A DNA stretch of 64,000 nucleotides, taken from Nocardia yamanashiensis NBRC 100130. Lineage in GTDB: Bacteria > Actinomycetota > Actinomycetes > Mycobacteriales > Mycobacteriaceae. The notes below the pieces were generated by a model. It made no database searches. It was not told the origin of the DNA and was given only the letters and a program-made list of their open reading frames with translations. The position numbers were made by a program, and so were the translations under genes. Positions 30,503-38,221 of this stretch are shown piece after piece. The DNA lies in contig NZ_BDCD01000006.1 in NCBI RefSeq assembly GCF_001613325.1, forward strand, positions 62,001 to 126,000. Direction: 5' to 3'. How positions within the stretch are numbered: position 1 is the stretch's first letter; each line of letters opens with the position of its first letter.

Positions 30503-32146
30503 GTGCACTCCCCCGCGCTCGACAACAAGCCCGAGTACACCCCACCCTCTACGCCTACCGGCGTGCCGTCGAAGCTGACGACTACCGCCAGGATCGCCCT
30601 GGCGGTCCTGCTGACCGGCGAACTCATGAACATCGTCGACGACTCTGTCGTCGTCACCGCCATCCCGACCCTGCAACAGTCCCTGGGCGCGGGTCCGGCG
30701 GCTGTGCAGTGGGTGACCGCGGGCTATGCGCTGACCTTCGCGCTCGCGTTGATCACCGGCGGCAGGCTCGGTGATATCCATGGTCGGCGAAAGATGTTCT
30801 TACTGGGCGCCTTCGGGTTCACCCTCGCCTCTCTGCTGTGCGGGTTAGCGGCCGGCCCTGGGATGCTGATCGCCGCACGCACACTGCAGGGCGCTGCCGC
30901 TGCGGTGATGATTCCGCAGGTCCTGGCCACTCTGCACGCGACCTTCACCGGTGCCGGCCGCAGCCGGGCTTTCGCTCTCTACGGCGCGGTGCTGTCATTG
31001 GGCAGTGTCGCGGGACCGGTGCTGGGCGGATTTCTCACCGAAGCGAACCTGTTCGGATTGTCTTGGCGGCCGATCTTCCTGATCAACGTGCCCGTGGGAA
31101 TCGCAGTGATCCTGCTGGGGCGCAAGTTCATCGCCGAAACCACCACGACCGAGGCCGACCGCCTCGACCTGATCGGGGTGGGCCTGTCCGCGACCGCGAT
31201 GGTGCTGATCCTGTTCCCGCTCACCGAGGGACGCACCCATGGCTGGCCGCTGTGGTGCTGGTTCCTGCTCGCCGCCGGCCTGCTCATACTCGGGGTCTTC
31301 GTGCGCTATCTGCGGCACGGCACGGACAGAACCCCGCTGGTGGATCTGTCGTTGTTCCAGGACAAGCACTTCCGTGGTGGCCTGTCCGCGCAGTTGATGC
31401 TCGGACTGCTGTGCGGGCTGTACTTCATGACCTGGGCGCTGTACCTGCAGTGGGGCCTGGGAATGAGCCCGGCCGTGTCCGGCTCGGCGTTCGTGCTGCT
31501 CGCGCTCGGCGAACTGGCCGGCGCGACGCTCGCGGCGAAGACTGCCGGACGTTCGGCCCGCCGCCTGCCGCAGACCGGCGTCATGATCGCGCTGGCCGCA
31601 ATCACGGTCTACGGACTACAGATCAGCGGCCGGCACGGTGATTTGACCCTGTCGGCGATGATCGCTCCGGTCGTGCTGCTCGGATTCGGGCTCGGTATGG
31701 TCGGCGGACCGATCGCCGATCTGGCTATGGCGCAGGTTCCGCACGAGAGCGCCGGTTCGGCCTCGGGCCTGTTCAATACCGCGTTCCAACTCGGCGCCGC
31801 GTTCGGTGGCGCGCTGACCGGACCGGTGTACTTCGCTGTCACCGGCGGCTCGTCCGACCGTGTGCTGAACCATGACGGATTCATCGGCGTGCTGTGGGCG
31901 GTCGGCGGCGTGCTGACGGTGATGTGGGCGTTGATGTTCTCCCTGCCCCGGCAGTGCTTACGACAGGTGCATCAGGTTGCCGGCGGTGGTGAAGAGGCTC
32001 TTTCCGAGCTTCACGACCGGGATGCCGATGGGCGCGAGAATGATGGTGACGGACAAGATGATTCCGACCAGCCAGATCAGTCCCGCCACGATTCCCAGCA
32101 CTGCGCCGAGCACGGCTCCGAGGATGCCCAATACCGCAGCCAATAG
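30503..32146 (+). CDS. MFS multidrug exporter, DHA2-type, with an aberrant C-terminal extension
   Basis: 547 residues from GTG at 30503 with CAGGAG upstream. Fourteen-helix-type transporter: the family motifs TGGRLGDIHGRRKMF (motif A) and GAVLSLGSVAGPVLGGFLTE (motif C) are clear, with WVTAGYALTFA in helix 2. It should expel drugs using the proton gradient. The last helix ends near VMWALMFSLPRQC. A further 60-odd hydrophilic residues rich in D, Q, H and E follow; they are encoded opposite the small gene at 31958-32164 and are not family-like. The normal stop appears lost. Confidence 0.9.
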   Translation: MHSPALDNKPEYTPPSTPTGVPSKLTTTARIALAVLLTGELMNIVDDSVVVTAIPTLQQSLGAGPAAVQWVTAGYALTFALALITGGRLGDIHGRRKMFLLGAFGFTLASLLCGLAAGPGMLIAARTLQGAAAAVMIPQVLATLHATFTGAGRSRAFALYGAVLSLGSVAGPVLGGFLTEANLFGLSWRPIFLINVPVGIAVILLGRKFIAETTTTEADRLDLIGVGLSATAMVLILFPLTEGRTHGWPLWCWFLLAAGLLILGVFVRYLRHGTDRTPLVDLSLFQDKHFRGGLSAQLMLGLLCGLYFMTWALYLQWGLGMSPAVSGSAFVLLALGELAGATLAAKTAGRSARRLPQTGVMIALAAITVYGLQISGRHGDLTLSAMIAPVVLLGFGLGMVGGPIADLAMAQVPHESAGSASGLFNTAFQLGAAFGGALTGPVYFAVTGGSSDRVLNHDGFIGVLWAVGGVLTVMWALMFSLPRQCLRQVHQVAGGGEEALSELHDRDADGRENDGDGQDDSDQPDQSRHDSQHCAEHGSEDAQYRSQ

Positions 32147-32164
32147 TTTGTTCAAAGCTCCCAT
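31958..32164 (-). CDS. Small hydrophobic membrane protein
   Basis: 68 residues starting MGALNKLLAAVLGILGAVLG at 32164. The AGGAGG site at 32170-32175 lies inside what would be the first codons of a longer frame, so the start at 32164 is certain in principle. Two helices, the first a glycine zipper (AVLGILGAVLGAVLGIVAGL), the second WLVGIILSVTIILAPIGIPV, then a basic end VKLGKSLFTTAG. Function unknown. The MFS frame runs antisense through most of it. Confidence 0.8.
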   Translation of the reverse strand: MGALNKLLAAVLGILGAVLGAVLGIVAGLIWLVGIILSVTIILAPIGIPVVKLGKSLFTTAGNLMHLS

Positions 32165-32256
32165 GATGACCTCCTGAGTCATTGTGGGAGTAGCCCGTCG
32201 AGCCCATCACATGCAGCGAGCGAGTGGCTGCAGGAGCGGCACTTTCGGCCCCCTGT

Positions 32257-33144
32257 TCACCCGTAGTGACGGGGCGGCCACTGTCGTAGCGAATCCTGTT
32301 CGCGTGCCAGGAATTCGGCGAAGGTCGTGGCGGGGCGGGTGGTGAGATCGCGGACGGTGGAGGTGATCTCGGCGGCGGAGCCGTTCGCGACGCCTTCGAA
32401 CAATGCGGCCACGTCAGCGGCGAACTGCACCGGTAGCCCTTGGGTGATCAGGTTGTCGGCGAATTCCTTTGCGGGCCGGTCGATATAGGAGATGGTGCGC
32501 CCTACCGCGCGCGAGAGCAGAGCGGCTATCTCGGCGTGGGTGAGTGCTTCAGGGCCGGTCAGGACGAATCGTCGGGTGGTAAGGGAGTCGTCGTCGAGGA
32601 TGGCCGCGGCGCAGTCGGCGATATCGGCGCAATCGATGTAGGACACGCGGCCGGTGCCGTATGCGCCGAGCAGGTCGTCGCCGCTGGTGAACGCGCCAGC
32701 GCCAGTGAGGAAGTTCTGCATGAATCCGCTCGGTTGCAGAATCACCCACTCCAGTCCGGATCGTTCGAGCCGGGCTTCGATCTCGGCGTGCGCGCCTTCG
32801 GCCAGCGGGCCGCCCGCCCGTGCCCCCATGACCGAGATCTTCACGATGCGGCGCACGCCCGCGTGGACCGCCGCGTCGATCACGGCGCTCTGGTGGGCGA
32901 TCATCGGCTGGGGTCCGGGCGTGGGTTGCGCGCCGGCCGAGCACAGGAAGACCTGGTCGACACCGGTCAGTGCCGCAGCGATCGAGGCGGGGTCGTCGAA
33001 ATCTCCGACCACCAGATCGCAGTCGAGGTCGCGTGCGCGTTCGGGTGCGCGCACCAGCGCCCGGCAGCGTGTGCCGCGCTTCCGCAACTGGCGGACCACA
33101 TGGCGTCCGATCGAGCCGGTGGCGCCTGTAATCAGGATCATCAC
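32257..33144 (-). CDS. NmrA-like NAD(P)-binding protein
   Basis: 295 residues. The Rossmann start ILITGATGSIGRHVVRQLR has the GxxGxxG nucleotide motif. The atypical-SDR pattern continues with VVGDFDDPASIAAALTGVDQ and ILQPSGFMQNFLT. Such proteins are NAD(P)-dependent reductases or redox sensors. The start is GTG 33144 or ATG 33141. A TATATT -10 and two operators lie between it and the divergent TetR at 33212, so it is almost certainly repressed by that regulator. Confidence 0.88.
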   Translation of the reverse strand: MMILITGATGSIGRHVVRQLRKRGTRCRALVRAPERARDLDCDLVVGDFDDPASIAAALTGVDQVFLCSAGAQPTPGPQPMIAHQSAVIDAAVHAGVRRIVKISVMGARAGGPLAEGAHAEIEARLERSGLEWVILQPSGFMQNFLTGAGAFTSGDDLLGAYGTGRVSYIDCADIADCAAAILDDDSLTTRRFVLTGPEALTHAEIAALLSRAVGRTISYIDRPAKEFADNLITQGLPVQFAADVAALFEGVANGSAAEITSTVRDLTTRPATTFAEFLAREQDSLRQWPPRHYG

Positions 33145-33160
33145 GAACTCCCATTAAAAT

Positions 33161-33203
33161 CGAGGAACCCTCGGAATATATCTCGAGGCTCCCTCGACTT
33201 AAA
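33161..33203 (-). promoter_or_regulatory. Promoter and double operator between NmrA-like gene and TetR
   Basis: On the minus strand, TTTAAG (33203-33198), a 17-base spacer and TATATT (33180-33175) form the promoter of the NmrA-like gene. One operator, TCGAGG-CTC-CCTCGA at 33183-33197, fills the spacer. A second, CGAGG-AAC-CCTCG at 33161-33173, lies just after the -10. Their centres are about 23 bases apart, two helical turns. This is a classic repressor layout. Confidence 0.75.
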
Positions 33204-33211
33204 GGGGTCTG

Positions 33212-33799
33212 ATGGAAGAGGCCACCTCGAAGCCGCGCCGTCCGCGCGCGGATGCCCTGCGCAACCGCCTGCGCCTGCTCGCCGCCGCCGACGAAGTGTT
33301 CCGGGCGAGCGGTTCGGACGCACCGCTCGACCAGGTCGCCCGGCGCGCCGAAGTCGGCATCGGCACCCTCTACGGTCACTTTCCCACTCGCCGCGCGCTC
33401 ATCGCGGCGCTGCTGGCCGAACGCAATCAGGAACTGTTCGTCCATGGCGATCGGCTGATCGAGCAAGTGGTCACCGTCGACGCCGTCGGTGAGTGGGTGC
33501 GCGCGGTGGTCCGGCATGCCGCCACCTATCAGGGGCTGGCCGTGGTGCTTGCCGAAAGTCTCGGCGACGATGCCAGCGAAATGCACGAATCCTGCGTGCG
33601 GATCAGCGATATCGGCGCCGAACTCCTCAGGCGCGCGGAAGGGACGGGCACACTCGCACCGGACGCCAGCGCGCAGGATGTGTTCACCCTCATCAACGCG
33701 GCCGCGTGGACGCGCGAACACGCGGGAGAAGACCAAGCGGAACGGTTGATCGCACTGACGCTCGAAGGATTGCGGCGCCAAAACCATCCAGCGCGTTGA
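33212..33799 (+). CDS. TetR family regulator of the NmrA-like gene
   Basis: 195 residues starting MEEATSKPRRPRADALRNRL, with AAAGGGG upstream. The helix-turn-helix is LDQVARRAEVGIGTLYGHFP at about 40-60. The regulatory domain has DRLIEQVVTVDAVGEWVRAV. It is a paralogue of the TetR at 34935: both have a near-identical HTH turn and the same arrangement of divergent target and double operator. It probably represses itself and the NmrA-like gene. Confidence 0.9.
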   Translation: MEEATSKPRRPRADALRNRLRLLAAADEVFRASGSDAPLDQVARRAEVGIGTLYGHFPTRRALIAALLAERNQELFVHGDRLIEQVVTVDAVGEWVRAVVRHAATYQGLAVVLAESLGDDASEMHESCVRISDIGAELLRRAEGTGTLAPDASAQDVFTLINAAAWTREHAGEDQAERLIALTLEGLRRQNHPAR

Positions 33800-33920
33800 C
33801 CTTTCATACGCCACTCGCCGACCGGCTCGAAAGCTGCGGCTCGCGGTGATGCCGTGCGGCCAGAAGACGCCGACGCGATAGCCCGCTCGGCGACGGCGAA
33901 CGAGTTCGCGGCGACAGGTG

Positions 33921-34829
33921 CTACTTGTGGTCGATCCGGCCGATCGGATCGGCGGTGCCGGCCAGGTCGGCCTGCAGTTTTTCCCATGCGGCGGAGTCGA
34001 TTTCGAGGGCGCTGCACAGATAGGCCCAGGTAGCCTCGCGGATCAGAGCGACGCGTTCGGGGTTTTCGTCGGTGGTGTCGGCGGCGTTGTAGGCGTGGAT
34101 GCCACCGAGCAGGTGTTCGCCTCCGAAGGCGGTGAGCAGGCTGCGGGCGCCGGGGCTGTGGGTGTACACGTCGGTGAACCAGTCAGGTCCGCGGGTCGAG
34201 AGCTGGGATTGATCATGATCGCCCGCGACCACCAGTACCGGCGTGGTCAGGCCGCTGAAGTCCGGGTTCATGAAGGGGAAGTTCGCGACGGCGAACGGTG
34301 AGAGGTCGTCCCCGCCCAGGCCCGCAGTCGCAAGCAGCACACCGGCTTTCACGCGGGCGTCGGTCAGATCGGGACCGGGCTGCCCGTCCGCGCCGAGGAC
34401 GCGGGCGCCGAGCAACATGCCGACGGTCTGCCCGCCCCAGGAGTGGCCCGCGACGGCGATCCGCTCGCGGTCGACGCGCTCGCCGAGGCCCGGAATCGCG
34501 GCGAGGATCTGATCGAGGTCGTCGAGTACCCGCACGACGTCGGTGACGCGGATGCGCCAGATATCCGGGTAGCGCGGATCGTCAGGAGTGACGCCGAGGG
34601 TCCGCGAATCCAGGAAGGTGGGTTGGACGACGACGAATCCGTGTGCGGCCCAGTGGTCGACGAGCGGGTCATAGGAGGACATGGACTTGCCGAACCCGTG
34701 GGCGAGGATGACGACCGGCAGGCCGGATCCGGAAGCGGGCGCGGACACGCGAACTTCCAGGTCGACGCCGCGCTCGGGCGTCGGCAGCGTGACGGGCTTG
34801 ACACTGATGATCGGAGTGGGGGCGAACAT
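33921..34829 (-). CDS. Alpha/beta hydrolase, cutinase/chlorophyllase-like
   Basis: 302 residues starting MFAPTPIISVKPVTLPTPER at 34829, with AGGGA upstream. Nucleophile elbow VAGHSWGGQTVGM near 130, acid aspartate in VVAGDHDQSQLS near 205, histidine in FGGEHLLGGIHAYN near 245. The oxyanion segment VVILAHGFGKSMSSYDPLVD is typical of chlorophyllase- and PET-hydrolase-like esterases. No signal peptide, so probably cytosolic. Expression is controlled by the promoter and two operators at 34865-34908 and the divergent TetR. Confidence 0.85.
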   Translation of the reverse strand: MFAPTPIISVKPVTLPTPERGVDLEVRVSAPASGSGLPVVILAHGFGKSMSSYDPLVDHWAAHGFVVVQPTFLDSRTLGVTPDDPRYPDIWRIRVTDVVRVLDDLDQILAAIPGLGERVDRERIAVAGHSWGGQTVGMLLGARVLGADGQPGPDLTDARVKAGVLLATAGLGGDDLSPFAVANFPFMNPDFSGLTTPVLVVAGDHDQSQLSTRGPDWFTDVYTHSPGARSLLTAFGGEHLLGGIHAYNAADTTDENPERVALIREATWAYLCSALEIDSAAWEKLQADLAGTADPIGRIDHK

Positions 34830-34864
34830 GCGGAAGATCCCTTCGAGGGCGATAGACTCCCAAG

Positions 34865-34908
34865 CGGAGCACTGTTCCGAATATACGGAGCACTGTTCCG
34901 CTTGACAA
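34865..34908 (-). promoter_or_regulatory. Hydrolase promoter with two operator copies
   Basis: Minus-strand promoter TTGTCA (34908-34903), 17-base spacer, TATATT (34885-34880). The 15-bp site CGGAGCACTGTTCCG occurs twice, at 34886-34900 (filling the spacer) and 34865-34879 (at the expected start of transcription), 21 bases apart. Each copy is an imperfect palindrome. Binding by the divergent TetR would shut the hydrolase gene. Confidence 0.8.
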
Positions 34909-34934
34909 GTACAGTTGAAGGAAAGGAGTGCCGC

Positions 34935-35507
34935 GTGAGTGAGCCGTCGCCGGCCCAGGCCAAACGCGCAGATGCCCGGCGCAACGAAAAGTCCCTGCTG
35001 GACGCCGCGGCCGCAGTCTTCGTCACCGATGGCGTGGACGCGCCGGTGCGCCGCATCGCCGCCGAGGCCGGAGTCGGCATGGGCACGATCTACCGCCACT
35101 TCCCCACGCGCGCAGACCTTGTCGCAGCCGTCTACCGCCATCAGATCGACGCCTGCGCCGAGGCCGGCCCCACCCTGCTCGCGACCACACCCTCCCCCTT
35201 CACCGCGCTCCGCCAATGGGTCGACCTCTTCACCGACTTCCTGACGACCAAACACGGTCTCGCCGCCGCGATGCGCAGCGACCCCGACGGCATCACCGCC
35301 CTGCACGCCCTGTTCCTGGACCGCCTGGTCCCCGTCTTCGAGGACCTCCTCACCGCGGCTCGCAACGCTGGCGAGGCCACCACCGATTTCACCGCCTACC
35401 AATTGATGCGCGCCATCGGCGATATCTGCGCGGGCGCCGAGCTGACCGACCCGAACTACGACCCCCGCCTCACCCTCCGTCTGCTGCTCGCCGGCTGCCA
35501 GAAGTAA
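34935..35507 (+). CDS. TetR family regulator of the alpha/beta hydrolase gene
   Basis: 190 residues from GTG at 34935 with AAAGGAG upstream. HTH VRRIAAEAGVGMGTIYRHFP (about 37-57) and a helical ligand-binding domain. Closely related to the TetR at 33212. The divergent hydrolase and the operator pair in between indicate local repression. Ligand unknown. Confidence 0.9.
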   Translation: MSEPSPAQAKRADARRNEKSLLDAAAAVFVTDGVDAPVRRIAAEAGVGMGTIYRHFPTRADLVAAVYRHQIDACAEAGPTLLATTPSPFTALRQWVDLFTDFLTTKHGLAAAMRSDPDGITALHALFLDRLVPVFEDLLTAARNAGEATTDFTAYQLMRAIGDICAGAELTDPNYDPRLTLRLLLAGCQK

Positions 35508-35533
35508 AACCGCGCGCTCACTATGATGGCGTC

Positions 35534-35995
35534 GTGTTCATCGCAGGCATCGGACCGTTCACGGCGCAACCAGGTCCCGAAGGCGGGAGCATTTGGTCGC
35601 CATCGGCCACGATCGGCAGCAGTCTGTTCGACGATCCGATCGAGGTGAACGTTCTTCTCCCAGAGGGGCAGTCGGCTGATTCCGCGCTCATCGCGACGGT
35701 GCTGGGCGACCTGGACCACTACCTGCTACTCGGCCTGCGATTCCTGCACACCGAGCTTATCGCCGCCCCCGAATCCTTCGGCTCGACACCCGAGGACGCA
35801 CGTCGATTCGAGCGGTTCGATCCCGCAACCTTCCCCGTCGACCACCCCCAGCTCAACTTTTACGAGGGCACCGAATGGTTGCTGCGCTTCGCCGAGGGCG
35901 GACTGCCGATCTGCGAACCTTACGGCGTGGCAGTGGTTTTCGTGAATCACGAACCGGTGCGGGTCGAAGATCTGAGCGACTCGGCATCGATCTGA
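35534..35995 (+). CDS. Hypothetical protein, 153 residues
   Basis: From GTG at 35534; TATGAT at 35522-35527 is exactly 6 bases upstream, a leaderless signature that fixes the start. Soluble, beta-rich start (MFIAGIGPFTAQPGPEGGSI) followed by helices with DARRFERFDPATFPVDHPQL. Acidic. No membrane segment or motif recognised; the pattern is similar to other orphan accessory proteins in this window. Confidence 0.68.
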   Translation: MFIAGIGPFTAQPGPEGGSIWSPSATIGSSLFDDPIEVNVLLPEGQSADSALIATVLGDLDHYLLLGLRFLHTELIAAPESFGSTPEDARRFERFDPATFPVDHPQLNFYEGTEWLLRFAEGGLPICEPYGVAVVFVNHEPVRVEDLSDSASI

Positions 35996-36030
35996 TCAGT
36001 GCTTCCGCCACCGTAGAAGAGGTCGTCTGA

Positions 36031-36483
36031 ATGTCGCGCCCGGAAAGTCGATTGGCAGGCATGCGCCCCCAGGACGTGATCGTTCACAGGGCGCTCGTGC
36101 TCGGGTGGTACGACGGCCCCCTCGAAGGATTCATCGACCTGTCCCAGCCCGAATCATCCTGGTATTTCCAGCTCATGGGCGAACGGTACGAACCCGGCGA
36201 TATCGATTCCCGGCTCTACCTGCTGTCCCATGTGCCGGCCGGGGTGATCGACCAGATCACCGAGCTAGCCGGAGAAGCCTTCCCTGCCACGCGGAAGGTC
36301 TGGGTGCCCTCCTGGCAGTTCCCCGATCCAGCCCGTGAGCAAGCCGCCGACGATGTCGTCGACACAGCCATCGCCGAAGCGAAGCCCGGCAGACTCATCG
36401 TGCACGCGAAAGACCTCACCCGCGTGACCGATTTCTGGATCACGACCACTCCCCTTCGATTGCCCCGCCAACCCATTCAATGA
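36031..36483 (+). CDS. Hypothetical protein, 150 residues
   Basis: Starts MSRPESRLAGMRPQDVIVHR. It begins with a strand VIVHRALVLGWYDGPLEGFI and contains two aromatic motifs (SWYFQLMGERYEPGDIDSRL and WVPSWQFPDPAREQA). Soluble, mixed alpha/beta. It lies 35 bases behind the 35534 gene on the same strand, so the two probably share a transcript. No family recognised. Confidence 0.62.
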   Translation: MSRPESRLAGMRPQDVIVHRALVLGWYDGPLEGFIDLSQPESSWYFQLMGERYEPGDIDSRLYLLSHVPAGVIDQITELAGEAFPATRKVWVPSWQFPDPAREQAADDVVDTAIAEAKPGRLIVHAKDLTRVTDFWITTTPLRLPRQPIQ

Positions 36484-36604
36484 GACGTGGATTAGCCAGG
36501 CGTTCGCGCGCCACGCTTCAGCGGCGGTTGGACCGGTCCATCGCGGGTACGCAACCTTCACGACCGCATTTCCAACGTCCACGGGTAGTGAAGGGAGATT
36601 TCGC

Positions 36605-36919
36605 ATGACGACGAGCGGAGGAGCCATGTATCCGTCCTCGCGTGAGCCGGTGCCGCGGCAATGGCGCAGGCCACGCCACCATGCCGGTGAGGGCATCGAG
36701 GACGGCGTCAACGTGGTCGGCGTGTTCATGTTCCTGCTGGGGATCCTCGCGCTGGCGCTCACTCTGGTCGCGGCCGGGTATGGCTTCGCCGGATGGGCAA
36801 CGGTGGCCGGCATCGCCTGCGGGTTGCTGTTCGTGGGTGCGGTGGCGGTGATTTCGCTCGAATGGCATCGCCAGCACGCGGATGACGGGCCCGAACCCGA
36901 AGAGCGACAGGGGCATTGA
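36605..36919 (+). CDS. Small two-helix membrane protein
   Basis: 104 residues, GGGAG upstream of the ATG at 36605. An arginine-rich cytosolic leader (about 1-33) precedes two transmembrane helices: VVGVFMFLLGILALALTLVA and WATVAGIACGLLFVGAVAVI. The end contains EWHRQHADD. Helices and the HR-x-H tail parallel the small membrane protein at 6202-6522, so they are probably paralogues. Function unknown. Confidence 0.7.
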   Translation: MTTSGGAMYPSSREPVPRQWRRPRHHAGEGIEDGVNVVGVFMFLLGILALALTLVAAGYGFAGWATVAGIACGLLFVGAVAVISLEWHRQHADDGPEPEERQGH

Positions 36920-37031
36920 TCCCGCGACGATTGGAAGCGATGTTCATGGTGATCTGCGCTGAATATGCTTGATCTGACGTCTCGACTTATTGCCTGACGT
37001 CGCAATGCCGTTGGGCGAAGGGGGAGTCGGG

Positions 37032-38095
37032 ATGATCGGGTCCGTAGACGAGGCTGCCATCGACGAGGCGTTCGGACAGTTCGGCGTGCCGGGAGCCAGC
37101 TGGGCGGTGATCGCCGACGGCCGGATCGCACAGACCGGGGTATCCGGAGTTCAGACCGCCGACGAGCGGCGGCCGGTGACAAGCACAACGAGATTTCAAG
37201 CGTGCTCGATCAGCAAACCGGTTGTGGCGCTGGCGATGTTGCGACTGGTCGATCAGGGCGTGCTCGATCTGGACGCCGACAGACCACGGTGCAGATTCTG
37301 CGAGGGGAGTTTCCGGCGAATACGGCCGGAATACGAGTGGACACCGTCCCCGGCGCACAATTCCGTTACTCCGGGGGCGGAACGATCGCGATGCAGCTGC
37401 TCATCGAGGAAGTGACGGGCGCCCCGTTCCCGGCGCTGATGCGCGAACTCGTGCTGGACCCGGGCGCACCGGATGCGCTCATCTCACAACCCCTCGCCCG
37501 CGAAATGCTGACCCCACAGATCATCTCGTCCACCCCGGACCCCCTCGGCGACCTGAACGCGGTCGGCCTCGGCCCCTTCCTCGCCACGAACGGCCCCGCG
37601 AGATTCGGCCACAGCGGCGGGAACGAAGGCTTCCGATGCCACCTGCTGGCCTACCGAGAGATCGGCGTCGGGGCGGCGGTGATGACCAACAGCGACCTCG
37701 GAGTCTATGCGATGCAACGCGTGTTCGCCGCCATCGCCAAAGCCCACGACTGGCCGGACTGCCCGATCGAGATCGACACTCCCGACCTACCCACCGAATC
37801 GACCCTGGAAAGCTTCGGGGGCCGCTACCGGCTCCACCCCGGATTCGAATTCACAGTCACCCCAACCCACCACGACCTTCAGGTCACCTTCGACCGACAA
37901 CCACAGATGACCTTCAGCTCCCTGAAAGGGAACAGCGAAGGACCTCCACTATTCGTCTCGGTCACGACCGAAACGGCTCTCCGCCTCGACGGCGACACGC
38001 TCGTGTTCCTCCAAAACGGCCAGGAAGTCGCCTGCGAGCGCCTCCCTGCGAATGGGGATGGGCAGCCATCGATTCGGCCGGACACCATTCGTTAG
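37032..38095 (+). pseudogene. Serine hydrolase (beta-lactamase/penicillin-binding fold), internally deleted and frameshifted
   Basis: The N-terminal piece (37032-37280, after a GGGGGAG site) has the start of the domain and the catalytic motif SISK (serine and lysine). The C-terminal piece is in another reading frame from about 37282: it has TVPGAQFRYSGGG, the usual tyrosine motif region, RELVLDPG, and later FGHSGGNEGF, the KTG-like motif. Between the pieces about 50 residues expected in relatives are missing. A second gap of similar size lies after RELVLDPGAPDALISQPL. The gene cannot make a full-length enzyme and looks decayed. Relatives are secreted or cytosolic serine beta-lactamase-like esterases. 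Confidence 0.75.
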
Positions 38096-38221
38096 CGCGG
38101 CGGCTGACCTCGGCAGTAGGCGAGCGCAGCGACATCGGACGGCACACCCGAACTCCCCCAGCAAAATCCGACAACCCTCTCATCGCTCGTGGCGATGCCG
38201 CAGCGCAGTTAGCTTGTGCAG

